This document shows, one piece after another, positions 10,429-17,737 of a DNA stretch of 56,879 nucleotides. Numbering within the stretch: the first letter of the stretch is position 1; every line of letters starts with the position of its first letter. The stretch comes from Vannielia sp. (GTDB taxonomy: Bacteria > Pseudomonadota > Alphaproteobacteria > Rhodobacterales > Rhodobacteraceae), in NCBI RefSeq assembly GCF_029212645.1, contig NZ_JARGND010000004.1, forward strand, positions 36,169 to 93,047, read 5' to 3'. Below the pieces are notes generated by a model. The model was not told the origin of the DNA and ran no database searches. It saw only the letters and a list, made by a program, of their open reading frames with translations. Both the position numbers and the translations under genes were made by a program.

Positions 10429-11112
10429 TCAGGAGCAAATCCCTTTGATTTCAGCGCCTTCCCAAGGGATGAGCACCCGTTTGACGCGCGACAGCGACAG
10501 GGGTTTTGGGTCCATCGCCTGCGAAACAAGGCTTTCAAGCCGCTGGGTGCGCGCACCTTCGGGATCGAGGGCGCGGCAGCAGACGAACTCTTCAACCAGG
10601 CTGGCCTGATGCTCATACGGGTAATCAAGAAAGCGAGGTTTTGCTGCGGGATCAAAGAGATAGGGGTCTTGCGCGGGCAGATGCTCGGCGGCGCCTTTCA
10701 GCGGGTGATAGCGCGTTGTTTTGCGGTGCTGCCACTGCCAGACATGGGTGAGTTCATGCGCCAGAAACATCGCTGCGGAGAGGTTCAGCTCCTCTGGCCA
10801 ACCCTCAAGATAATCCTCCAAGTACCAGTCAGGGTTGAGAAAAATCTGGTTGAAGGCGACCAGCCCTGCGGTGGTGGAGGTGAACGACTTTTTGGGGCTG
10901 GGCGGCAGGATAAGCTCGCGGCAGGTGGTTCTGGGGCGGGTGAGATAGGTGCGGGAGATGGAGCCGACGGTGGAATAGGGGGCGAGGTGGACGCGGGAGT
11001 GATCTAGTGTATCGCCTTGAATTTCCTTGAGAAAATCGACTTCTGCTTCGGTCAGCGGGCGGCCGCAGGAGGCTGTGAGCAGCAACAGGAGGAGGACTGG
11101 AAAGTAACGCAT
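10429..11112 (-). CDS. Lipoprotein with HELTH zinc-peptidase motif
   Basis: A 227-residue predicted lipoprotein. The start MRYFPVLLLLLLTASC gives a signal peptide ending in a lipobox with Cys at residue 16; an upstream ATG would add 12 residues that spoil the signal. The sequence LAHELTHVWQWQH (mid-protein) carries an HExxH metalloprotease motif of the kind found in DUF4157/eCIS-core-like proteins. YEHQASLVEEFVCC further on could supply the third zinc ligand. It may be a periplasmic or outer-membrane-anchored peptidase, but neither activity nor substrate can be read from sequence. Transcribed away from the cytochrome c gene. Confidence 0.75.
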   Translation of the reverse strand: MRYFPVLLLLLLTASCGRPLTEAEVDFLKEIQGDTLDHSRVHLAPYSTVGSISRTYLTRPRTTCRELILPPSPKKSFTSTTAGLVAFNQIFLNPDWYLEDYLEGWPEELNLSAAMFLAHELTHVWQWQHRKTTRYHPLKGAAEHLPAQDPYLFDPAAKPRFLDYPYEHQASLVEEFVCCRALDPEGARTQRLESLVSQAMDPKPLSLSRVKRVLIPWEGAEIKGICS

Positions 11113-11176
11113 TTTCAGAAGTTTATGGGGGTGTTGCGGGGGCTGCAATGGGCGTTAATTGCAAAAAGATCACAGC

Positions 11177-11213
11177 CACAAGTGATGCACAAGGGATGCA
11201 CACCCCATGCATA
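11177..11213. repeat. Triple 11-bp direct-repeat element, copy A
   Basis: Three consecutive 11-base units, CACAAGTGATG, CACAAGGGATG and CACACCCCATG, lie between the divergent HELTH-lipoprotein and cytochrome c genes. A second copy at 33419-33455 matches 33 of 37 bases. Both are preceded by CGTTAA and followed by a GTTAACC-like motif. An 11-base period puts each unit on the same helix face, as for a cooperative DNA-binding protein. The binder is unknown. Confidence 0.6.
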
Positions 11214-11319
11214 GGAGATTTCATGCGGGGGTGAGCCGTTAACCCGCCGTGCCCTGATCTGTGTCATGGTGAGGCAAGCCCTGTGGCGCGACACTTACGC
11301 ATAGCAACAGGAGGAAACC

Positions 11320-11706
11320 ATGCGGATGATCATCATTGCAGCCCTTTTTGCGGCCAGCCCGGCGCTGGCGCAGGACGTGACGGAAGGGCAAGTGCTATAC
11401 GAGCGCCACTGCGCGACCTGCCATGGGATCAAGGCCGATGGCTTGGGGCCAATGGCTCCGGCGCTGGTGGTCCAGCCGACCGTCCTGACGGCGCTGAGCG
11501 CGGGCAATGCAGGGGTGTTTCCGATGACGCGCGTTGTGAAGCGGATCGACGGGCGTGATCCGCTGGTTGCGCACGGCTCGGCGATGCCAATTTACGGTGA
11601 CTTTTTTGAGGGCGACGACACGCCGCTGAAAACCGAAAGCGGCCAGCCGCTGCTGACCTCGCGCTCGGTGGTTGATTTGATCGCTTATATCCAGAGCCTG
11701 CAATAA
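11320..11706 (+). CDS. Periplasmic c-type cytochrome
   Basis: A 128-residue secreted protein: signal peptide ending SPALA-Q at about residue 17, then a single haem-binding motif CATCH, with Met residues later (for example GSAMPIYGDFF) that can serve as the sixth ligand. It is a small class I-like cytochrome for periplasmic electron transfer; the partner is unknown. AGGAGG precedes the ATG at good spacing. It is transcribed divergently from the HELTH lipoprotein and is followed by a CsbD-like gene. Confidence 0.88.
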   Translation: MRMIIIAALFAASPALAQDVTEGQVLYERHCATCHGIKADGLGPMAPALVVQPTVLTALSAGNAGVFPMTRVVKRIDGRDPLVAHGSAMPIYGDFFEGDDTPLKTESGQPLLTSRSVVDLIAYIQSLQ

Positions 11707-11765
11707 AGGCGGAACTTCCGACCGTGGAGCGGCGTTGGTCTGCCAACATGGAAAGGAGTTCTGAC

Positions 11766-11963
11766 ATGAATTGGGATACTGTTAAAGGCAACTGGAAAGA
11801 GTGGAAAGGCAAGGCCCGCGAGAAGTGGGGCGAGCTGACCGACGATGAGCTGGATCAGGCCAAGGGCGAGCGCGAGCAGCTTGTGGGCCTTGTGCAGCAG
11901 AAATATGGCAAGACCAAAGAGGCTGCCGAAAAAGAGGTCGACGAGTGGCAGGCAAAGCTCTGA
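11766..11963 (+). CDS. CsbD family stress protein
   Basis: A 65-residue highly charged helical protein beginning MNWDTVKGNWKEWKGK and containing KWGELTDDELDQAKGERE, the hallmark of the CsbD family. CsbD proteins are general-stress proteins of unknown biochemical role. The ribosome-binding site AAAGGAG lies eight bases upstream. The gene is followed at once by a strong terminator at 11993-12024. Confidence 0.92.
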   Translation: MNWDTVKGNWKEWKGKAREKWGELTDDELDQAKGEREQLVGLVQQKYGKTKEAAEKEVDEWQAKL

Positions 11964-11992
11964 CGTTTTCGCCTGTTATAGCTTGATGAGTT

Positions 11993-12024
11993 GGCCCCCT
12001 GCGTGTGAGCGTGGGGGGCTTTTT
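11993..12024 (+). terminator. Rho-independent terminator of the CsbD gene
   Basis: GCCCCC pairs with GGGGGC across a loop of about 14 bases, followed by a run of five T residues. It lies 30 bases after the CsbD stop. Confidence 0.7.
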
Positions 12025-12040
12025 GTTGGGGGGGATGATG

Positions 12041-12099
12041 GTGGGTTTCACCCACCCTACCAACGTCACCTCACTCCGTAGGGTGGGTGAAACCCACCA
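12041..12099. repeat. REP-like palindrome pair upstream of the RAYT
   Basis: Two inverted copies of a 20-base palindromic unit: GTGGGTTTCACCCACCCTAC at 12041-12060 and its exact reverse complement at 12080-12099 (extended by flanking bases). Each unit has an internal GTGGGT/ACCCAC hairpin, and the pair can form a larger cruciform. This is the layout of a REP/BIME beside a REP-associated transposase. Confidence 0.8.
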
Positions 12100-12141
12100 C
12101 TTGTTTACGAGCGGTTAACCAAACTACGGCAGGCTCGAAGA

Positions 12142-12660
12142 ATGCCGAATTATCGCCGAGCCAGAGTTCCGGGAGGAACCTATTTCTTCACCGTCGCGCT
12201 TGCGGATCGCAACCGCCGGGATCTGGTCGAGCACATTGACTTGCTGAGGCAGGCCTACGGTGAGGTTGCAAGGAAACGCCCGTTTGCGACAGAAGCCATT
12301 GTCATTCTCCCGGACCATCTCCATGCAATCTGGCGACTGCCTGAGGGCGATGCGGATTTCTCGACACGGTGGAAGGAGATCAAGGCCGGGTTCTCGAAAC
12401 GATTCGGCGCAAGGCGCCCCCGAAGCGGCAGCAAGCGTGCCAAGGGAGAGGTGGGTGTGTGGCAGCGTCGGTTTTGGGAGCATGTGATCCGCGACCCTGC
12501 GGACATGGCGGCGCATATGGCCTATTGTTGGGGAAATCCAGTAAAGCATGGATTGGTGGCGCGACCGACGGATTGGGAGGCATCATCTATCCACCGGGAC
12601 ATAAGGGCCGGGCGGGTGCCGCCGGAGTGGGCCGTACCTGAGGGGGCGTTCGGCGAGTAG
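12142..12660 (+). CDS. REP-associated tyrosine transposase (RAYT)
   Basis: A 172-residue TnpA_REP/Transposase_17 family protein. The HUH nuclease motif is visible in ILPDHLHAIWRLPEGD (His-x-His), and the putative catalytic Tyr lies in AHMAYCWGNPVKHGL, which corresponds to the family's Y-x(3)-NPV motif. These enzymes nick REP palindromes and are thought to have spread them, usually as single-copy genes and not as insertion sequences. REP-like palindromes sit on both sides of this gene, which strongly supports the call. The frame is intact, so it may be active. Confidence 0.9.
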   Translation: MPNYRRARVPGGTYFFTVALADRNRRDLVEHIDLLRQAYGEVARKRPFATEAIVILPDHLHAIWRLPEGDADFSTRWKEIKAGFSKRFGARRPRSGSKRAKGEVGVWQRRFWEHVIRDPADMAAHMAYCWGNPVKHGLVARPTDWEASSIHRDIRAGRVPPEWAVPEGAFGE

Positions 12661-12677
12661 GGCGATGGCGGCTTGGC

Positions 12678-12700
12678 GTAGGGTGGGTGATAACCCACGG
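12678..12700. repeat. REP-like palindrome downstream of the RAYT
   Basis: GTAGGGTGGGTGATAACCCACGG is a one-base variant of the units upstream of the transposase gene, in the same orientation as the second upstream unit. A more degraded relative may lie at about 12746-12769. Confidence 0.75.
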
Positions 12701-12785
12701 ATGGGTGATGCCATGTTTTGTGTTGGTTGGCAGGGTTGGAGCGGGGTGGTGAGTTTTGCCTAGCCTACGAGGGGTGAGAAGAATG

Positions 12786-12805
12786 GTGGGTTTTACCCAC
12801 CCTAC
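12786..12805. repeat. REP-like palindrome containing the parE stop codon
   Basis: GTGGGTTTTACCCACCCTAC is a close variant of the first upstream unit. The TAG stop of parE (read on the minus strand) falls inside its CCTAC end, so the repeat forms the 3' end of parE and its transcript. Confidence 0.75.
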
Positions 12806-14757
12806 ACATCCAATTCCTCAACAAACCGCGCATTTTCCTGAATATATTGAAACCGCATTTCCGGTTTCTTGCCCATCAGCCTTTCCACCAAATCGCCGGT
12901 TTCGCCGGGGTCGTCCTCGTCTATGGTGACGCGGATGAGTTTGCGGCTTGCCGGGTCCATGGTGGTTTCTTTCAGGTCCTTGGCGTCCATTTCTCCCAAG
13001 CCCTTGAAGCGGGACACGTCGATCTTGCCTTTGCCGCCGAGGCCTTTTTCCAGCCATTCGTCGCGTTCGGCCTCGTCGAGGCAGTAGACCCGTTTGGCCC
13101 CCTGGGTGAGGCGGAAGAGCGGGGGGCAGGCGAGGTAGAGGTGTCCGGTGTCGATCATCGGGCGCATCTGGGTGAAGAAGAAGGTCATCAGCAGGGCGGC
13201 GATGTGGGCGCCGTCAACATCGGCGTCGGTCATGATGATGATCTTGTCGTAGCGCAGGTCATCGACGTTGAACTTGGTGCCAAGGCCGACGCCGAGCGCC
13301 TGGGTCAGATCAGAGATTTCGGCGTTGGTGGAGAGCTTGGACGAGGCCGCGCCGAGCACGTTGAGGATTTTGCCCCGCAGCGGCAGGAGCGCCTGGTTTT
13401 TACGGTTGCGGCCCATCTTGGCGGAGCCGCCGGCCGAATCCCCCTCGACGATGAAAAGCTCGGTGCCCGCGCGGTTGGTGGCCGAACAATCCACCAGCTT
13501 GCCGGGCAGGCGCAGCCGTTTGGTGGCGGTTTTGCGGGCGGTTTCCTTTTCCTGGCGGCGGCGCAGGCGTTCTTCGGCGCGCAGGATCAGGAAATCAAGG
13601 ATCGCCCCGGCGGATTTGGTGTTGGAGGCGAGCCAGTGGTCAAAGTGGTCGCGCACCGCGCCTTCCACCATTTTGGTGGCGGATTCGGAGGAGAGGCGGT
13701 CTTTGGTTTGGCCCACGAAGGCCGGGTCTGCGATGAAGCAGGAGACCAGCGCGCAGCCGCCTGACATGAGGTCATCGCGGGTGATTTGCGCGGCTTTCTT
13801 GTTGGAGGCAAGCTCACCGTAGGCCTTGATGCCCTTGAGGATCGCCGCCCAGAAGCCCTGCACATGGGTGCCGCCTTCGGGGGTTGGCACGGTGTTGCAG
13901 TAGGACTGGATGAAGCCATCGCGCGAGGGCGTCCAGTTGATGGCCCATTCGACATAGCCCGGCTCGTTGAACTTTTCGCGGAACTCGACTTTGCCCGCGA
14001 AGGGGGCCTCGGCGTAGGTGGAGGACTGGCCGAGGGTTTCGCGCAGGTAGTCGGCCAGCCCGCCGGGGAAGTGGAAGGTGGCCTCGGTTGGGGTTTCGCC
14101 GTCGTCGATCTCGGATTTCCAGCGGATTTCAACGCCGGAGAAGAGGTAGGCCTTGGAGCGGACCATGGTGTGCAGGCGCTTGGGCTTGAACTTGTGGGAG
14201 CCGAAGATTTCCGGGTCGGAGTGGAAGGTGACAGAGGTGCCGCGCCGGTTGGGGGCGGTGCCGACCTTTTCGAGCGGGCCCTGGGGGATGCCACGGGAGA
14301 AGCGCTGCTCGTAAAGCTCGCGGTTGCGGGCCACCTGCACGATGAGGCTATCAGACAGGGCGTTGACCACCGAGGAGCCGACGCCGTGCAGCCCGCCGGA
14401 GGTTTGGTAGGCCTTGCCAGAGAATTTGCCGCCCGCGTGCAGGGTGCAGAAGATCACCTCGAGCGCGGATTTGCCGGGGAACTTGGGGTGCGGATCAATC
14501 GGGATGCCGCGGCCGTTGTCGGTGACGGTGATGGCGTGGTCGGCGTGCAGCGTAACCTCGATGCGGGAGGCGTGGCCGGCCACTGCTTCATCCATCGAGT
14601 TATCGAGGATTTCGGCCACCATGTGGTGCAGGGCGCGTTCGTCGGTACCGCCGATATACATGCCGGGGCGTTGGCGCACGGGTTCGAGGCCTTCGAGCAC
14701 CTCGATCTGGGAGGCGTCATACTCGGAATCGGCGGCGGAGAGGAGGTCGTCGGCCAT
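12802..14757 (-). CDS. parE: DNA topoisomerase IV subunit B
   Basis: The ATPase subunit that, with ParC, decatenates daughter chromosomes. In 651 residues it has the GHKL ATPase domain (EILDNSMDEAVAG near residue 50, then TDNGRGIP and GGLHGVGSSVVNAL), the transducer domain, and the TOPRIM domain with EGDSAGGSAKMGRNR, MTDADVDGAHI and a C-terminal MRFQYIQENARFVEELDV tail. The MRFQYIQENA ending is typical of ParE/GyrB. Overall length and TOPRIM spacing favour ParE over GyrB. Its stop codon lies within a REP-like palindrome. Confidence 0.95.
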   Translation of the reverse strand: MADDLLSAADSEYDASQIEVLEGLEPVRQRPGMYIGGTDERALHHMVAEILDNSMDEAVAGHASRIEVTLHADHAITVTDNGRGIPIDPHPKFPGKSALEVIFCTLHAGGKFSGKAYQTSGGLHGVGSSVVNALSDSLIVQVARNRELYEQRFSRGIPQGPLEKVGTAPNRRGTSVTFHSDPEIFGSHKFKPKRLHTMVRSKAYLFSGVEIRWKSEIDDGETPTEATFHFPGGLADYLRETLGQSSTYAEAPFAGKVEFREKFNEPGYVEWAINWTPSRDGFIQSYCNTVPTPEGGTHVQGFWAAILKGIKAYGELASNKKAAQITRDDLMSGGCALVSCFIADPAFVGQTKDRLSSESATKMVEGAVRDHFDHWLASNTKSAGAILDFLILRAEERLRRRQEKETARKTATKRLRLPGKLVDCSATNRAGTELFIVEGDSAGGSAKMGRNRKNQALLPLRGKILNVLGAASSKLSTNAEISDLTQALGVGLGTKFNVDDLRYDKIIIMTDADVDGAHIAALLMTFFFTQMRPMIDTGHLYLACPPLFRLTQGAKRVYCLDEAERDEWLEKGLGGKGKIDVSRFKGLGEMDAKDLKETTMDPASRKLIRVTIDEDDPGETGDLVERLMGKKPEMRFQYIQENARFVEELDV

Positions 14758-14997
14758 GGGCTGCTCATTTTGCTTTTTTGCTTGGGCGACAGCATAGCGG
14801 AGGAGGGCGGCGGGGGGAAGCGGGGTTGGCCCAACGTGAAGCCGGGAGCCGCCCGTGATGTGTGGGCTTGAGGGGCCGGTGCGGGCGCGGCGAAAGAGGG
14901 GTGATGCGGGTGGGGTTGACCCGTGTCAATGTGGCGCAGGTGGGGGCGTGCTAATGTGGGCGGGTAGATTATAGCCCGAAAAAAAGGATGCCTGCCC

Positions 14998-15921
14998 ATG
15001 GCTGAAGACAATCCCGCTGCTGCAATCAAGGATGCCGCCAAAAACAGCCTTGCGGTGCCGCAAGCCGATGGGTTGAGGGCGGCGTTTGAGCGCGGCGAAT
15101 ACCCTTATGACAAACGCATGTCGCGCCGCTCATATGAGGCCCAGAAGGCGCATTTGCAGGCTGAGTTGCTGAAGGTGCAGAAGTGGGTGGAGGAGACCGG
15201 CCAGAAGATTGTGCTGCTGTTTGAGGGCCGTGATGCGGCAGGCAAGGGCGGCACGATCAAGCGTTTCATGGAGCACCTGAACCCGCGCGAGGCGCGCCTT
15301 GTGGCGCTCAACAAGCCCAGTGAGCGGGAGCGGGGGCAGTGGTTTTTTCAGCGCTATGTGGAGCATTTGCCGACGCGGGGCGAGATGGTTTTCTTTGATC
15401 GCTCCTGGTACAATCGCGCCGGTGTGGAGCGGGTGATGGGGTTTTGCGATCCGACGGAATACCTGGAGTTCATGCGCCAGACCCCCGAGTTTGAGCGGAT
15501 GCTGACGCGCAGCGGCACGCGGCTTTACAAATACTGGTTCTCGGTGACGCAGGAGGAGCAGAGGGCGCGGTTTGCGGCCCGTGAAACCGACCCGCTGAAG
15601 CGCTGGAAGCTGAGCCCGATCGACAAGGCGAGCCTCGACAAGTGGGATGATTACACCGAGGCCAAGGAGGCGATGTTCTTTTACACCGACACCGCCGATG
15701 CGCCTTGGACGATCGTCAAGAGTGCCGACAAGAAACGCGCAAGGATCAACTGTATGCAGCACTTCCTGTCGTCGCTGGATTATCCGGGCAAGGACACGAA
15801 GCTGGTGCATGGTGCGGACCCCAAGATTGTGAGCGCGGGGGCACATGAGATCCACAATTCGAACCATATCCTTGGCTCGGCGCTGCATCCGGCGATGCGG
15901 CGTGGTGAAGACCCGGCTTGA
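14998..15921 (+). CDS. ppk2: Polyphosphate kinase 2 (PPK2 family)
   Basis: PPK2 enzymes use polyphosphate to phosphorylate nucleoside mono- or diphosphates. The 307-residue protein has a P-loop GRDAAGKGGTIKRFMEHLNP (~residues 77-96), the lid/Walker B segment FFDRSWYNRAGVERVMGF, and SPIDKASLDKWDDYTEAKE, all PPK2 signatures. One PPK2 domain of this length fits class I, which prefers diphosphates; class assignment is inference. Its start follows AAGGA. No phosphate genes adjoin it, though ppk1 lies 13 kb away in this window. Confidence 0.93.
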   Translation: MAEDNPAAAIKDAAKNSLAVPQADGLRAAFERGEYPYDKRMSRRSYEAQKAHLQAELLKVQKWVEETGQKIVLLFEGRDAAGKGGTIKRFMEHLNPREARLVALNKPSERERGQWFFQRYVEHLPTRGEMVFFDRSWYNRAGVERVMGFCDPTEYLEFMRQTPEFERMLTRSGTRLYKYWFSVTQEEQRARFAARETDPLKRWKLSPIDKASLDKWDDYTEAKEAMFFYTDTADAPWTIVKSADKKRARINCMQHFLSSLDYPGKDTKLVHGADPKIVSAGAHEIHNSNHILGSALHPAMRRGEDPA

Positions 15922-15937
15922 GAGGCCGGACGGGGGG

Positions 15938-15985
15938 TGACGCTGCTGGCCTGCGGCCACCTCGCCCCACCCGCCGTCCCGCAGG
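15938..15985. repeat. Intergenic repeat, copy 1
   Basis: TGACGCTG, then a GGCC-rich inverted segment, then CGCCCCACCCGCCGTCCCGCAGG. A second copy with the same two blocks at the same spacing lies at 17629-17676. Both sit directly after a coding region. Confidence 0.55.
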
Positions 15986-16022
15986 CTTGCGGGGGCCGGG
16001 GGGGAGGCTTAGTTTGCCCGTT

Positions 16023-16682
16023 ATGAAATGGATCATCGCCTCACTCGTTGCGCTTTTGCCCTTTGGGGCGGCAGCGCATCCGCATGTTTTTGTTGAGACC
16101 GGGTTTGAGCTGGTGTTTGCGCCGGACGGGCGGGTGGAGGCCATTCGGGTAAAGTGGCGCTATGATGAGCTGACCTCGCTATATGTGACCGAGGAATACG
16201 GTGTGGATGCCGATTTTGACGGGGTGGCGACGGCGGAGGAATTGGCCAAGATCAAGGGGTTTGATCTGGAGTGGCCGGAGGATTTTAAGGGCGATACTTA
16301 CGTGACCTTTGGTGGCAGCGCGGTGGCGCTTGGTCCGCCGCAGGCGGTGTCGGCGGGGTTTGCCGAGGGCATGGTGGAAACGGTGCATGAGCGGCGTTTT
16401 GCCGAGCCGGTTGATCCGGGCGCCGGGGCGCTGGTGATCTCGCCTTATGATCCAACCTATTTCAGCGCTTATGAGGTGGCGTGGGAGACCGGGCTTGCGG
16501 GCCGCCCTGCCTGCGAAAGTGAGCTTTGGGTGCCGGATGGCGACGCGGCGGCAGAGCAGTTGCAGGCCGCGCTTGATGAATTGCAGGCCGGGGCGATGGC
16601 GGCGGGCGAAGAGGAAGCGATGTTTCCGCCGGTGGGAGATTTGTTTGCGCAAGAGGTGCGGGTGACATGCGCCGCGGGTTGA
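16023..16682 (+). CDS. DUF1007 periplasmic protein (ZevA-like)
   Basis: A 219-residue protein with signal peptide MKWIIASLVALLPFGAAA and mature N-terminus HPHVFVETGFELVF. HPHVF is the conserved metal-binding start of DUF1007. In Haemophilus influenzae the equivalent ZevA works with the NicO protein ZevB in zinc handling; in other bacteria the pair is linked to nickel or cobalt. The gene overlaps the downstream NicO-type gene by 16 bases, so the two are coupled. The metal here is not decidable from sequence. Confidence 0.85.
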   Translation: MKWIIASLVALLPFGAAAHPHVFVETGFELVFAPDGRVEAIRVKWRYDELTSLYVTEEYGVDADFDGVATAEELAKIKGFDLEWPEDFKGDTYVTFGGSAVALGPPQAVSAGFAEGMVETVHERRFAEPVDPGAGALVISPYDPTYFSAYEVAWETGLAGRPACESELWVPDGDAAAEQLQAALDELQAGAMAAGEEEAMFPPVGDLFAQEVRVTCAAG

Positions 16683-17617
16683 TCCTGCTGCTGCTTATCG
16701 GGGCTGTTGCAGGGCTTGGGGCCGCATGGGCGCTGGGCGGGTTTGATGCGCTGGCAAGCTGGGCCGAGGGGGTGCAGCGGGAGGCGCAGGGCGCGATGGC
16801 CCGCAGTTTGCGCGCCTTGAAGGGCGGGCAGCCGGGAGCGCTTTGGGCGCTGATCGGCCTGGCCTTCACCTATGGCGTTGCCCATGCGGCGGGGCCGGGG
16901 CACGGCAAGGTTTTGCTGGGGGGATATGGTTTGGGCCGCAGGGTGCCAGTGGGGCGGTTGGCGGCGATTGCGCTGGCCTCGTCACTTGCGCAGGCGGGCA
17001 GTGCTGTGCTGTTGGTCTATGCCGCTATCACGTTGCTGGGCTGGACGGGCCGGGCCGTGGAGGGCTTGACCGAGGCGGTTTTGGCGCCGCTCAGCTATGC
17101 CGCGATCGGGGCGATTGGCCTGTGGTTGCTGTGGCGCGGGGTGCGGGGGCTTATCCAGCAGAGAGAGGCGCAGGGCGGGCATGGGCATGGGCATGACCAT
17201 GAGCACCAGCATGGGCACGGGCACGACCATGCCGGGCAAGGCGAGGTTTGTGAAAGCTGTGGCCATGCGCACGGGCCCACGATTGAGCAGGTAGAGGCGG
17301 CGGGATCGCTGCGCGATGTGCTGATTCTGGTGGGCGGGATTGCCATCAGGCCCTGCACCGGCGCGTTGTTCCTGCTCATCATCACCTGGCGTTTGGGGAT
17401 TGGCGGCGTGGGCGTTGCCGGGGCCTTTGCGATGGGGTTGGGGACGGCGCTGGTGACGATCATGGTGGCCGTGGTGGCGGTTGTGATGCGCGAGGGGGCC
17501 TGGGCTTCGGTGATCTCAAGGGGGGGCACCATGCGCATGTTTGGGCCGGTGTTGGAGATTGTGGCCGGGCTGGTGGTGGCTGTGGTGGCGAGCCAGATGG
17601 TGTGGCGCGCGCTTTAG
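16667..17617 (+). CDS. NicO/RcnA family metal transporter (ZevB-like) with His-rich loop
   Basis: A 316-residue inner-membrane protein with about six helices. TYGVAHAAGPGHGKVLLGGY is the HX4-5-type signature of the NicO family. Between helices 3 and 4 lies a cytoplasmic loop with alternating His residues (about residues 168-188: HGHGHDHEHQHGHGHDH) and then CESCGHAHG. Such loops bind Ni, Co, Zn or Cu. The C-terminal half has IAIRPCTGALFLLIITW, also conserved. It overlaps the DUF1007 gene upstream, matching the ZevAB pairing. Confidence 0.9.
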   Translation: MRRGLILLLLIGAVAGLGAAWALGGFDALASWAEGVQREAQGAMARSLRALKGGQPGALWALIGLAFTYGVAHAAGPGHGKVLLGGYGLGRRVPVGRLAAIALASSLAQAGSAVLLVYAAITLLGWTGRAVEGLTEAVLAPLSYAAIGAIGLWLLWRGVRGLIQQREAQGGHGHGHDHEHQHGHGHDHAGQGEVCESCGHAHGPTIEQVEAAGSLRDVLILVGGIAIRPCTGALFLLIITWRLGIGGVGVAGAFAMGLGTALVTIMVAVVAVVMREGAWASVISRGGTMRMFGPVLEIVAGLVVAVVASQMVWRAL

Positions 17618-17628
17618 GGCCGTTTGGG

Positions 17629-17676
17629 TGACGCTGCCGGGCTGGCGCCCGGATCGCCCCACCCGCCGTCCCGCAG
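17629..17676. repeat. Intergenic repeat, copy 2
   Basis: TGACGCTGCCGGGCTGGCGCC followed by CGGATCGCCCCACCCGCCGTC and CCGCAGG, matching the repeat at 15938-15985 in its two outer blocks. The middle is an imperfect inverted repeat in both copies with different bases, suggesting conserved pairing. Confidence 0.55.
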
Positions 17677-17737
17677 GGCGCGACCGGGAGCGCTGATGAG
17701 GCTTGCCGAGGCCGCGCGGAGCGCCTAGCAGGTGAGC

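Noticed and set aside
12142-12660. Insertion sequence with terminal inverted repeats
   Set aside because: The protein is a RAYT and the palindromes are REP-like; no target-site duplication or IS ends are visible.
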